Shown: in pieces, positions 41,509-49,991 of the stretch
Position numbering within the stretch: the stretch's first letter is position 1
Layout of the letters: each line of letters begins with the position of its first letter
NCBI RefSeq assembly: GCF_008642315.1
Contig: NZ_CP029192.1
Coordinates: 4,402,001-4,466,000 of the forward strand
Direction: 5' to 3'
Length of the DNA: 64,000 nucleotides
DNA from: Streptomyces venezuelae
GTDB lineage: Bacteria > Actinomycetota > Actinomycetes > Streptomycetales > Streptomycetaceae
Program-made: the position numbers and the translations under genes
Notes under the pieces: generated by a model
What the model was told of the DNA's origin: nothing
Databases searched by the model: none
What the model saw: the letters and a program-made list of their open reading frames with translations, nothing else

Positions 41509-42318
41509 CTCCGGTCCCGGGGGCCTGCCCGCCGACCAGTGGAAGAGCGCCATGCCGACGCTGGTCGCCAGGTTGTAGCTGGATACCTGCGGCCGCATCG
41601 GCAGGGACACCAGGTGATCCGCGCGCTCACGCAGCGCGGCCGACAGCCCGCTGCGCTCGGAGCCGAAGGCGAGCACGGCATCGTCCGGGAGCTTCAGCCC
41701 CCGGATGTCCTCGCCCTCCGCGTCGAGCGCGAAGACCGGTCCTGGCGGCAGCTCCGTCACGTCCATGCGCTCCACCGCGGTCGCGAAGTGCAGACCGGCG
41801 CCGCCCCGCACCACAGTGGGGTGCCACGGGTCGAGCGTGCCGGTCGTCACGACCCCGGTCGCCCCGAACCCCGCGGCGAGCCGGATCACCGCCCCGGCAT
41901 TGCCGAGGTTGCGCGGGTCGTCGAGCACGACGACCGGCGCGGACCGGGACGTCCTCCGCAGCGCCTCCAGGTTGGCCGCGCGAGAGGGACGTACCGCCAA
42001 GGCGGCCACGGCCGTCGGATGCAGCCGCGGCACGAGGGCACGCAGCCGGTCGTCCGGGACCTCCGTCAGAAGCTCGCCGAGCGTGTCCTTCACGTCCGGC
42101 GCGAGCTCGTCCGCCAGGGCCAGGACGGCGGACCGGTCACTGGTCAGCGCCACCGGCACCCGGGCGCCGAAGCGCAGCGCGTGCTTGATCGCGTGGAAGC
42201 CGTCGAGCAGTACGGACGTATCGGCGAGACCGCGCCAGGCGCGCACCGCGCCGTCCGGGCCCGCGCCGTCGGGGTCCGCGCCCTCAGGGCCCGCCCCGTA
42301 GCCGTCCGTCCTGTTCAT
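41503..42318 (-). CDS. TrmH/SpoU family RNA 2'-O-methyltransferase
   Basis: 271-residue SPOUT methyltransferase. Motifs 1-3: DDPRNLGNAGAVIRLAAGFG, VLAFGSERSGLS and LPMRPQVSSYNLATSVGMAL, the knot that binds S-adenosylmethionine. An N-terminal Gly/Pro/Asp repeat (GPEGADPDGAGPDGA) precedes the substrate-binding domain. The target may be 23S rRNA or tRNA; not decidable. ATG at 42318 overlaps the HTTM stop (ATGA). Confidence 0.87.
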   Translation of the reverse strand: MNRTDGYGAGPEGADPDGAGPDGAVRAWRGLADTSVLLDGFHAIKHALRFGARVPVALTSDRSAVLALADELAPDVKDTLGELLTEVPDDRLRALVPRLHPTAVAALAVRPSRAANLEALRRTSRSAPVVVLDDPRNLGNAGAVIRLAAGFGATGVVTTGTLDPWHPTVVRGGAGLHFATAVERMDVTELPPGPVFALDAEGEDIRGLKLPDDAVLAFGSERSGLSAALRERADHLVSLPMRPQVSSYNLATSVGMALFHWSAGRPPGPEA

Positions 42319-43616
42319 GGCGTGAAGCCTACGTGGGCGGGTGGAGTGGGTTCCTCACCCTGCGTCCGGCCCTGCTCCCCCGCCTCGACCGCCTCGACGC
42401 GCTGTTCCGGCACGTCACCGCGGCGCGCGAGCGGAAGGCGGGATACCGCCCCTTCACGCGCGCGTGCAGCCCAGTCGCGCGCGCGTGCCGCCCAACGGCC
42501 GAGCCTCCGCAGGAACGATGTCGGCAGGAAGACCGCGTCGGCCGCGATCATCGCCAGCGAGAAGAACGGCAGCCCCAGAATGATCGCGATCACGGAGTGC
42601 TCGACGATCATGGCCACGAGCAGGACGTTCTTGACCCGGCGATTGAAGAGGGTGAAGGGGAAAGCCACCTGCACGGCGACCGTTCCGTACGTCACCAGGA
42701 GCACCATGATGCCGTGGGACGAGAGCAGTTCGGAGAGGGCCGGCCACGGGGAGAAGTAGTCGAGGTTCAGCGGGTAGTACACCGCCGTGCCGTCCTGCCA
42801 GCGACTCCCCTGGATCTTGTACCAGCCCGCGGTCGCGTAGATCAGGCACGCCTCGACCATGATCACCATCAGGCCCGCGTTATGGGCGAGGTTGGCCACG
42901 ACGTCGAGCAGCTTGCGCAGCTCGCTCTCCGGAGCCCGCCGCCCCACGGCCCACCAGAAGCCGTGCACCAGCCACAGCCCCCAGAAGAGCAGCAGCCATC
43001 CGCCGGTGAGCTCCCCCATGAACGTCACGACGGACAGCCCGAGCCCGAGCACCCACCACAGGACGGGCCCGACCGCCCCAACCGGTCCGCCCGCCCCAAC
43101 CTTTCCGCCCGGCCCGACCGGGTCCTGCGCGCCCTCACGCGCGCGTGCCGCTCGCCGCGCGTCCAGAGACCAGACCTGACCGCAGCGCGTGAACACCAGG
43201 TACGTCGACATCAGGTGGATGACGTTGTCGCCGCCGTCCCCCATGAAGATGCTGCGGTTCTGCAGCGACAGCACACCGATCATGAAGAGCACGGACATCG
43301 CGCGCGTGTGCCACCCGAGCAGCAGCAGGACGCTGCTGAGGATCCCCATCGCGTAGACGATCTCGAACCAGAGATGCCCGTCCGACCACATCAGAGCCGT
43401 GAAGGCGCCGTTGTTCGCGATGAGCTGCTGCGCCATGTCCCAGTTCCAGGGGCCGTCGGGCCCGTACATCTCATGGCGGTGGGGGAGCTCGCGCAGCAGG
43501 AAGAAAAGCCAGGTGCCGGCGAATCCGATACGGATCACCGCGGTCTGGTACGGCCCCAGGGCGAACCCCGTGACGTTGTTGATGCCCCGTGCCACCGGGT
43601 GCGCGAAGCGGCTCAT
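42315..43616 (-). CDS. HTTM domain membrane protein
   Basis: 433-residue multispanning protein of the HTTM family, distantly related to the membrane part of vitamin K-dependent gamma-carboxylase. About eight helices are seen, with WNWDMAQQLIANNGAF and GDGGDNVIHLMSTYLVF before a Gly/Pro/Val repeat loop (about 175-195, VGPGGKVGAGGPVGAVGPV). Biochemical role unknown. ATG at 43616 overlaps the DUF5819 stop; the two genes are commonly adjacent in streptomycetes and may form one complex. Confidence 0.82.
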   Translation of the reverse strand: MSRFAHPVARGINNVTGFALGPYQTAVIRIGFAGTWLFFLLRELPHRHEMYGPDGPWNWDMAQQLIANNGAFTALMWSDGHLWFEIVYAMGILSSVLLLLGWHTRAMSVLFMIGVLSLQNRSIFMGDGGDNVIHLMSTYLVFTRCGQVWSLDARRAARAREGAQDPVGPGGKVGAGGPVGAVGPVLWWVLGLGLSVVTFMGELTGGWLLLFWGLWLVHGFWWAVGRRAPESELRKLLDVVANLAHNAGLMVIMVEACLIYATAGWYKIQGSRWQDGTAVYYPLNLDYFSPWPALSELLSSHGIMVLLVTYGTVAVQVAFPFTLFNRRVKNVLLVAMIVEHSVIAIILGLPFFSLAMIAADAVFLPTSFLRRLGRWAARARDWAARAREGAVSRLPLARRGDVPEQRVEAVEAGEQGRTQGEEPTPPAHVGFTP

Positions 43617-44464
43617 CGGGCAGCACCCTCCGCGTCGGCGTCCGCGCGGCCGACCGGGTCGGCGTCCGCGCGGCCCTTCCCGTCGGCGAGCGGCAGGTCG
43701 TCCGGCTCCACGGTCCACCACGGGAGCACGCGGTAGGCCGGCTTGAGGGAGACCTTCTCGTCGCTCCACTTCGGCGGCCGCACGTTGGTCGTCTTCGAGC
43801 GCAGCTGCACGCGCGCGATCTCGTCCCCCTTGCCTCCCGGCTCCTCGCGGTCGAGGCGCAGGTACGCGATGCGGCGGACGTAACGCTCGGAGAGCTGGCC
43901 CCGCAGTCCGACGGGACGATTCTGCGAGTCGTGCGAGCCCACGTAGAAGTCCCAGGCACGGCGGAGTTCGTTCTGCTGCGTGTGGCTGGGCAGGAGGCTT
44001 CCGTCGATGGCGGCCCCGTCCTCGGCGGAGAGGCCGTACCACTCGGTGGTCCGCACACCCCCCTCAGCCGTACGGAGCTCCGCTCGTGCCTGCACCGCGA
44101 CGTTCTGCTGGAGTGGGTTGGGCGCGAAGAGCTTCCAGTTCTGCTCGAACTCGGGGTAGATCCATTCGTCGACCACGTCCCCGTGCTGCTTGGTCAGCGT
44201 GTTCGAGGGCGCGACGTGCAGGAACAGCATGGCGACGTGGACGCAGGCGGCCGCGGCGACGACGGCCAGGGCGCACGCGGCGGCGATCTGGTACCCGAGC
44301 CGCAGCCCGGCGATCCCCACCCGGCCCGGCTGCTCGGCGACACCGTCCCGACCCGGCTGCCCGGCGGTCACGACCTGGGACGGCTGCCCGGCGGTCCCGA
44401 CCTGGACCGACCGCTCGGCGGCCCCCTCGGGCCCGCCGTCGGAGCCCTCGTCGTTCCGGTCCAT
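43613..44464 (-). CDS. DUF5819 family membrane protein
   Basis: 283-residue protein with one transmembrane helix (about 60-80, IAAACALAVVAAAACVHVAML) and an extracytoplasmic domain with FEQNWKLFAPNPLQQN, the family hallmark. The N-terminal 50 residues contain a degenerate repeat (GTAGQPSQVVTAGQPG, GVAEQPGRVGIAG). ATG at 44464. It starts the DUF5819-HTTM-trmH operon and is divergent from paaA. Confidence 0.8.
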   Translation of the reverse strand: MDRNDEGSDGGPEGAAERSVQVGTAGQPSQVVTAGQPGRDGVAEQPGRVGIAGLRLGYQIAAACALAVVAAAACVHVAMLFLHVAPSNTLTKQHGDVVDEWIYPEFEQNWKLFAPNPLQQNVAVQARAELRTAEGGVRTTEWYGLSAEDGAAIDGSLLPSHTQQNELRRAWDFYVGSHDSQNRPVGLRGQLSERYVRRIAYLRLDREEPGGKGDEIARVQLRSKTTNVRPPKWSDEKVSLKPAYRVLPWWTVEPDDLPLADGKGRADADPVGRADADAEGAAR

Positions 44465-44547
44465 TCCGCCCCGTTCCCCGTTCCCGCACCGAACCCTGCC
44501 GCCGGAACGGTACTCAGGCCTGCCCGCCGCGCACAGCGTCCGTGAAG

Positions 44548-44556
44548 TTATCCACA
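44548..44556 (+). promoter_or_regulatory. DnaA-box-like 9-mer upstream of paaA
   Basis: TTATCCACA, followed by GGG and a TTGACA hexamer (44560-44565). The paaN region has TTGTCCACA followed by GCTTTGACG, so the two promoters share the arrangement. Confidence 0.45.
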
Positions 44557-44601
44557 GGGTTGACACCTTATGGCGGAGGACCGCACCATTGAATTCAACG
44601 A

Positions 44602-44615
44602 ACCGAACGATCGGT
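44602..44615. promoter_or_regulatory. PaaR-like operator upstream of paaA
   Basis: ACCGAACGATCGGT, matching ACCGNNCGNNCGGT exactly. It is nested in a wider pair CGAACCG (44599-44605) and CGGTTCG (44620-44626), 35-50 bp before the paaA start. Confidence 0.65.
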
Positions 44616-44649
44616 CGGGCGGTTCGCTCACAGGTCGAGGGGGACCGAG

Positions 44650-45705
44650 ATGGCGACAGCAGCCGCACACCAGGCGGCGGGCACGAAGCCGGAGGAGGCC
44701 GCGCCCGCCGCGGGCACGGCGGAGCACCAGGCCGCCTTCGACGCGGCGGTCGCCGCCGACGAGCGCATCGAGCCGCGCGACTGGATGCCGGACGCGTATC
44801 GCGCGTCCCTCGTGCGCCAGATCGCCCAGCACGCGCACTCCGAGATCATCGGCATGCAGCCGGAGGCCAACTGGATCACGCGCGCCCCCTCCCTCCGGCG
44901 CAAGGCGATCCTCATGGCCAAGGTGCAGGACGAGGCCGGCCACGGCCTGTACCTGTACAGCGCGGCGGAGACCCTCGGCACGAGCCGCGACGAACTGCTC
45001 GACAAGCTGCACTCCGGCCGCCAGAAGTACTCGTCGATCTTCAACTACCCCACGCTGACCTGGGCGGACGTGGGCGCCATCGGCTGGCTCGTGGACGGCG
45101 CCGCGATCACGAACCAGGTCCCCCTGTGCCGCTGTTCGTACGGACCGTATGCGCGGGCGATGGTCCGCGTCTGCAAGGAGGAGTCCTTCCACCAGCGCCA
45201 GGGGTACGAGTCGTTGCTCGCCCTCAGCCGCGGCACCGAGGCCCAGCACGCCATGGCGCAGGACGCCGTGGACCGCTGGTGGTGGCCCTCCTTGATGATG
45301 TTCGGCCCGCCCGACGACGAGTCCTCGCACTCCGAGCAGTCGATGACGTGGAAGATCAAGCGCCACTCGAACGACGAGCTGCGCCAGCGCTTCGTGGACA
45401 TCTGCGTCCCCCAGGCGGAGTCCCTCGGCCTGACGCTCCCCGACCCTGACCTGGTGTGGAACGAGTCCCGGGGGCACTACGACTTCGGGGCCATCGACTG
45501 GACCGAGTTCTGGGACGTCCTCAAGGGCAACGGGCCCTGCAACGACCAGCGCATAACCCAGCGCCGCCGAGCCCACGAGGAGGGCGCCTGGGTCCGCGAG
45601 GCAGCGGCTGCGTACGCGCGCAAGCAGACGCCCGCACCGGGCACGGCCAAGCAGGGCACGGCCCCGCAGAGCACGGTCACACAGCACGGAGAGGCGACAG
45701 CATGA
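44650..45705 (+). CDS. paaA: Phenylacetyl-CoA epoxidase catalytic subunit PaaA
   Basis: 351-residue di-iron oxygenase subunit that forms 1,2-epoxyphenylacetyl-CoA. The carboxylate-bridged di-iron ligands lie in [15 protein letters not shown] and [13 protein letters not shown] (ExxH pairs), each in a four-helix bundle. An Ala-rich N-terminal extension of about 30 residues and a Thr/Gln-rich tail are additions to the family core. ATG at 44650 follows GAGGGGGA. First gene of paaABCDE. Confidence 0.95.
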   Translation: MATAAAHQAAGTKPEEAAPAAGTAEHQAAFDAAVAADERIEPRDWMPDAYRASLVRQIAQHAHSEIIGMQPEANWITRAPSLRRKAILMAKVQDEAGHGLYLYSAAETLGTSRDELLDKLHSGRQKYSSIFNYPTLTWADVGAIGWLVDGAAITNQVPLCRCSYGPYARAMVRVCKEESFHQRQGYESLLALSRGTEAQHAMAQDAVDRWWWPSLMMFGPPDDESSHSEQSMTWKIKRHSNDELRQRFVDICVPQAESLGLTLPDPDLVWNESRGHYDFGAIDWTEFWDVLKGNGPCNDQRITQRRRAHEEGAWVREAAAAYARKQTPAPGTAKQGTAPQSTVTQHGEATA

Positions 45706-45992
45706 GCAGCTCGACCGACTGGCCGCTGTGGGAGGTGTTCGTCCGCTCCCGCCGCGGGCTCTCCCACACCCACGCGGGCAGCCTGCACGCGCCGGACGCG
45801 GAGATGGCCCTGCGCAACGCCCGCGACCTGTACACGCGCAGGAGCGAAGGCGTCTCGATCTGGGTCGTGCCGTCCGCCGAGATCACCGCGTCCTCCCCGG
45901 ACGAGAAGGACTCCTTCTTCGAACCGGCGGGCGACAAGCCCTACCGCCACCCGACGTTCTACGAAATCCCGGAAGGGGTGAAGCACCTGTGA
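45702..45992 (+). CDS. paaB: Phenylacetyl-CoA epoxidase subunit PaaB
   Basis: 96-residue structural subunit that bridges PaaAC to the reductase. Signature: [21 protein letters not shown] and [22 protein letters not shown] at 45702 overlaps the paaA stop (ATGA). Confidence 0.95.
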   Translation: MSSSTDWPLWEVFVRSRRGLSHTHAGSLHAPDAEMALRNARDLYTRRSEGVSIWVVPSAEITASSPDEKDSFFEPAGDKPYRHPTFYEIPEGVKHL

Positions 45993-46735
45993 GCTCCCAA
46001 GCACCCGTGACCACCCCGCCCACCGGCCCCACCACGGTCCCCGCCCTGGCTCTCGGCGACGACGCGCTGGTGCTCTCCCACCGCCTGGGGGAGTGGGCCG
46101 GACACGCCCCCGTCCTCGAAGAGGAGGTCGCCCTGGCGAACATCGCCCTCGACCTGCTCGGCCAGGCCCGGCTCCTGCTGTCCATGGCCGGCGACGAGGA
46201 CGAGTTGGCGTACCTCCGCGAGGAGCGCTCCTTCCGCAACCTCCAGCTGGTCGAGCAGCCGAACGGCGACTTCGCGCACACCATCGCCCGCCAGCTCTAC
46301 TTCTCGACCTACCAGTCGCTGCTGTACGGCGAGTTGGCGTCCGGGGACGGCGCGTTCGCCCCGCTGGCCGCGAAGGCGGTCAAGGAGGTGGCCTACCACC
46401 AGGACCACGCCGAGCAGTGGACCCTGCGGCTCGGTGACGGCACGGACGAGAGCCACACACGGATGCAGGCGGGCATCGACGCCCTGTGGCGGTTCACCGG
46501 CGAGATGTTCAAGCCGGTGCCCGGTCTGGACGCCGACTGGCAGTCCATCCAAGAGCGGTGGACCACGTCGGTGACCTCGGTCGTCGAGCGGGCGACCCTG
46601 ACCGTTCCGCAGGGCCCGCAGACCGGCGCGTGGACGGCGGGCGCCGGCCGCGAGGGCCTGCACACGGAGTCGTTCGGCCGGATGCTCGCCGAGATGCAGC
46701 ACCTGCACCGCAGCCACCCGGGGGCGTCATGGTGA
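45989..46735 (+). CDS. paaC: Phenylacetyl-CoA epoxidase subunit PaaC
   Basis: 248-residue structural partner of PaaA with a degenerate di-iron fold. Visible: LSHRLGEWAGHAPVLEEEVA, NIALDLLGQARLLL and KEVAYHQDHAEQWTLRLGDG. GTG at 45989 overlaps the paaB TGA (GTGA), with GGAAGGGG upstream. Confidence 0.94.
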   Translation: MSSQAPVTTPPTGPTTVPALALGDDALVLSHRLGEWAGHAPVLEEEVALANIALDLLGQARLLLSMAGDEDELAYLREERSFRNLQLVEQPNGDFAHTIARQLYFSTYQSLLYGELASGDGAFAPLAAKAVKEVAYHQDHAEQWTLRLGDGTDESHTRMQAGIDALWRFTGEMFKPVPGLDADWQSIQERWTTSVTSVVERATLTVPQGPQTGAWTAGAGREGLHTESFGRMLAEMQHLHRSHPGASW

Positions 46736-47229
46736 CGACCGCGCCCACCGCGCTGGAGGCGGAGCTCCTGGCCCTCGCGGGCTCGGTGCCCGACCCCGAG
46801 CTGCCTGTGCTGACACTGGCCGAGCTCGGCGTGGTGCGCGGCGTGCGGGTCCTCGCCCCGGGCAAGGTCGACGTCGAGCTGACCCCCACCTACACGGGCT
46901 GCCCGGCGATAGAGGCCATGTCCGCCGACATCGAGCAGGTCCTGCACGACCACGGCGTGGCCGAGGTCGCGGTGCGCACGGTTCTCTCCCCCGCCTGGTC
47001 CACCGACGACATCAGTGCGGAGGGCCGCCGCAAGCTGGCCGAGTTCGGCATAGCTCCCCCGCGCTCCCACGCGACGGACGGACCCGTTCCGCTCAGCCTG
47101 TCGATCCGCTGCCCGCACTGTGGCTCGACCGACACCGAACTGCTCAGCCGCTTCTCCTCCACGGCCTGCAAGGCACTGCGCCGCTGCGCCTCCTGCCGGG
47201 AACCCTTCGACCACTTCAAGGAGTTGTGA
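46729..47229 (+). CDS. paaD: PaaD, MIP18/SufT-like maturation protein
   Basis: 166-residue protein of the DUF59/MIP18 family thought to help assemble the Fe-S cluster of PaaE. The N-terminal part has VPDPELPVLTLAELGVVR and TPTYTGCPA; the C-terminal zinc ribbon has CPHCGSTDTE...CKALRRCASC. ATG at 46729 overlaps the paaC end by seven bases; GTG at 46732 is the alternative. Confidence 0.94.
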   Translation: MVTTAPTALEAELLALAGSVPDPELPVLTLAELGVVRGVRVLAPGKVDVELTPTYTGCPAIEAMSADIEQVLHDHGVAEVAVRTVLSPAWSTDDISAEGRRKLAEFGIAPPRSHATDGPVPLSLSIRCPHCGSTDTELLSRFSSTACKALRRCASCREPFDHFKEL

Positions 47230-48308
47230 TGGCCCGCTTCCACCCGCTCCGGGTAGCGGCGGTCGACCGGCTCACCGACGACTCCGTGGCGCTGACGTTC
47301 GACGTGCCGCCGCCGCTCCGCGAGGAGTACCGCTTCACGCCGGGCCAGCACCTCGCCATCCGCCGCTTCGTGGACGGCACGGAGATCCGGCGCACGTACT
47401 CGATCTGCTCCACGGCCCCGCCCGTCGACGCCCCGGAGGAGCCCCGGTTCCTGCGCGTCGGGGTGCGCCTGGTCGAGGACGGCGCCTTCTCCACGTACGC
47501 GTTCAAGGAAGTCGCCGTCGGTGACGAGCTGGAGGTCATGACGCCGGCCGGGCGTTTCACCCTGGACCCGTCCCCGGGGCGCTATGCGGCGATCGTCGGC
47601 GGCAGCGGCATCACACCGGTGCTCTCCATCGTCACCACGCTCCTGGAACGGGAGCCCAAGGCGGACTTCTGCCTCATACGCAGCGACCGCACCGCCGCGT
47701 CGACGATGTTCCTGGAGGAGGTCGCGGACCTGAAGGACCGTTGGCCCGACCGGTTCCAGCTGGTCACCGTGTTGTCCCGCGAGGAACAGCAGGCGGGTCT
47801 CGGCTCCGGACGGCTCGACGAGGAACGCCTCTCGCAGCTCCTGCCCGCACTGCTACCCGTGACCGAGGTCGAGGGCTGGTTCCTGTGCGGCCCGTTCGGC
47901 CTGGTGCAGGGCGCGGAGCGGACGCTGCGTGCCCTGGGCGTCCCGCGCCGCCGCGTGCACGAGGAGATCTTCCACGTGGACGACGGAGGAGCCACCGTCG
48001 TGGCCGCCACCTCCTCGACTCCGGCGCTCACGCACAGCACGGTGACGGCCACCCTGGACGGCCGCTCCGGCACCTGGCCCGTGCAGGCCGGGGAGACCCT
48101 CCTGGAGACGGTGCTGCGCAATCGCGCCGACGCTCCGTATGCCTGCAAGGGAGGGGTGTGCGGCACGTGCCGGGCCTTCTGTGTCTCCGGTGAGGTGCGG
48201 ATGGACCGCAACTTCGCGTTGGAGCCGGAGGAGACGGAGGCCGGGTATGTGCTGGCGTGCCAGTCCCGTCCGGCCACGGACACCGTGGAGCTCGACTTCG
48301 ACCGCTGA
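47229..48308 (+). CDS. paaE: Phenylacetyl-CoA epoxidase reductase PaaE
   Basis: 359-residue NADPH reductase that feeds electrons to PaaA. The FAD domain (RRTYSICSTAP), NAD domain (GGSGITPVLSIVTTLLE, CGPFGLVQGAE) and a plant-type 2Fe-2S domain at the C-terminus (CKGGVCGTCRAFC then LACQSRP) are all present. ATG at 47229 overlaps the paaD stop by one base. Last gene of the operon. Confidence 0.95.
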   Translation: MARFHPLRVAAVDRLTDDSVALTFDVPPPLREEYRFTPGQHLAIRRFVDGTEIRRTYSICSTAPPVDAPEEPRFLRVGVRLVEDGAFSTYAFKEVAVGDELEVMTPAGRFTLDPSPGRYAAIVGGSGITPVLSIVTTLLEREPKADFCLIRSDRTAASTMFLEEVADLKDRWPDRFQLVTVLSREEQQAGLGSGRLDEERLSQLLPALLPVTEVEGWFLCGPFGLVQGAERTLRALGVPRRRVHEEIFHVDDGGATVVAATSSTPALTHSTVTATLDGRSGTWPVQAGETLLETVLRNRADAPYACKGGVCGTCRAFCVSGEVRMDRNFALEPEETEAGYVLACQSRPATDTVELDFDR

Positions 48309-48329
48309 CCCCACTGCCTGTTCCCTTCC

Positions 48330-48347
48330 GATAGAACCTGTTCTATC
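48330..48347. promoter_or_regulatory. KstR-like operator upstream of the acyl-CoA dehydrogenase
   Basis: GATAGAAC-CT-GTTCTATC is a perfect 8+2+8 palindrome. Its core TAGAACCTGTTCTA (48332-48345) matches the KstR consensus TNNAACNNGTTNNA at every fixed base. A TTGACG hexamer starts at 48348. KstR is the TetR repressor of sterol catabolism in actinobacteria. Confidence 0.6.
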
Positions 48348-48423
48348 TTGACGCTCCGTCAGATACGAAGAGGCGGAAGAAGCGACGGATACGTCGGCCG
48401 ACCGGGGCGCGGGAGGACGGGCA

Positions 48424-49557
48424 GTGGACTTCACCTTCACCGAGGAACAGCAGGCCGTGGTCGAGGCGGCGAAGGCACTCTTCGCGGACGTCGAGCCGGA
48501 CGGGGTGCCGAGCCCCGCCCTCACGCCCGGCGCCGTAGCCGAGGACTTCGACCGCGCCCTGTGGTCCCGGCTCGCCGACGCCGACCTGCTGGGCGTTCTC
48601 ATCGACCCGGAGCACGGCGGTGTGGGCCTGGACGTCATCGCGCTGTGCCTGGTGCTGCGCGAGTCCGCGAAAGTGCTCGCCCGGGTGCCTCTTCTGGAGA
48701 GCAGCGCCGCCGCGTCCGCCGTTCGGGCCCACGGGGGCGACGAGTTGAAGCGGCGGGTGCTTCCCGCGATCGCGAGCGGCGACCTGGTCCTGACGGTCGC
48801 CGCCAACGGCCGCACCGGCCACGACCCGGCCGACCTCGCCGTCACCGCACAGCGCGACGGCGACAGCTGGGTCCTGGACGGGCTCCAGACGGGCGTGCCC
48901 TGGGCGCAGAACGCCGACCTCGTGGTCGTGCCCGCCCACACCCCCGACGGTCACACCGTCCTCGCACTCGTCCCCCGCCCCCACGAAGGTCTGACCGTCG
49001 CCGAACAGATCTCCACCAGCGGCGAGCGTCTCGGCGAGCTCCGTCTGACGGCCGTGCGCATCGCCGCGTCCGACGTCATCGAGGACGACGGCGCCTGGGA
49101 GCGGCTGCGCGACCTGCTCGCCACCGGAACGTGCGCGCTCTCACTCGGTCTCGGCGAGGGCGTGCTGCGCATGACGAGCGAGTACGTCAGCAAGCGGGAG
49201 CAGTTCGGCCACCCCGTGGCCACGTTCCAAGCGGTGGCCGTGCAGGCAGCCGACCGCTACATCGACCTGCGCTCGATGGAAGTCACCCTCTGGCAGGCCG
49301 CCTGGCGCGTGAGCACCGGCGCGGAAGGCCCCCTGCCCACCGCAGGAGACGTCGCCGTCGCGAAGATCTGGGCTTCGGAGGGCGTGCGCAGGGTCGTGCA
49401 GACGGCCCAGCACCTGCACGGCGGCTTCGGCGCCGACACCGACTACTCCCTGCACCGGTACCACGCCTGGGCCAAGCAGTTGGAGCTCTCCCTTGGCCCG
49501 GCCGCCGCCCACGAGGAGGCCCTGGGCGACCTGCTGGCCGCCCACGCACTCGGCTGA
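48424..49557 (+). CDS. Acyl-CoA dehydrogenase, heteromeric (sterol FadE) type candidate
   Basis: 377-residue acyl-CoA dehydrogenase-fold protein. The N-domain starts FTFTEEQQAVVEAAKALF, and the C-domain has KREQFGHPVATFQAVAVQAAD and HLHGGFGADTDYSLHRYHAWAK. The YEGT-type segment with the usual catalytic Glu is absent, as in subunits of the heterotetrameric FadE enzymes of sterol side-chain degradation. No partner subunit gene is in the window. GTG at 48424. The KstR-like palindrome upstream supports a lipid/sterol role. Confidence 0.8.
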   Translation: MDFTFTEEQQAVVEAAKALFADVEPDGVPSPALTPGAVAEDFDRALWSRLADADLLGVLIDPEHGGVGLDVIALCLVLRESAKVLARVPLLESSAAASAVRAHGGDELKRRVLPAIASGDLVLTVAANGRTGHDPADLAVTAQRDGDSWVLDGLQTGVPWAQNADLVVVPAHTPDGHTVLALVPRPHEGLTVAEQISTSGERLGELRLTAVRIAASDVIEDDGAWERLRDLLATGTCALSLGLGEGVLRMTSEYVSKREQFGHPVATFQAVAVQAADRYIDLRSMEVTLWQAAWRVSTGAEGPLPTAGDVAVAKIWASEGVRRVVQTAQHLHGGFGADTDYSLHRYHAWAKQLELSLGPAAAHEEALGDLLAAHALG

Positions 49558-49567
49558 GACCTTCGGG

Positions 49568-49915
49568 TCAGACCACGGTGCCGGGCTGGCCCTTGTCGTC
49601 CACCACGGGCCGCCCCGAGGCCGCCCACGCCTCCATGCCACCGGCGACGTTGAACGCCTCGATGCCCTGCTGCCCGAGGTACATGGCGACCTGGGCGGAG
49701 CGCCCGCCGGACCGGCAGATGACGTTGACCTTGCCGTCCTGCGGCGCGGCCTCGGTCAACTCGCCGTACCGTGCCACGAATTCGCTCATCGGGATGTGCA
49801 GCGCACCCGCGGCATGCCCCGCCTGCCACTCCTCGTCCTCGCGGACGTCCAGCAGAAAGTCGCCGTTCGTGAGGTCGTCGACACCGACCGTGGGCACCTG
49901 AGATCCGAAAGCCAT
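49568..49915 (-). CDS. Rhodanese-like sulfurtransferase domain protein
   Basis: 115-residue single rhodanese domain. The active-site loop is VICRSGGRSAQVA with the catalytic Cys, and FLLDVREDEEWQAGHAAGALHIP is the family N-terminal pattern. It can carry persulfide sulfur in the cytoplasm; its acceptor is unknown. It is convergent with the acyl-CoA dehydrogenase, ten bases apart, with no terminator visible. Confidence 0.9.
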   Translation of the reverse strand: MAFGSQVPTVGVDDLTNGDFLLDVREDEEWQAGHAAGALHIPMSEFVARYGELTEAAPQDGKVNVICRSGGRSAQVAMYLGQQGIEAFNVAGGMEAWAASGRPVVDDKGQPGTVV

Positions 49916-49991
49916 GCCCCCGACGCTACCCGAAGGCCCGACCCCTCAAGACCCAAAAACCCGACCCCTCAAGACCTGAAGGCCCGACCCC

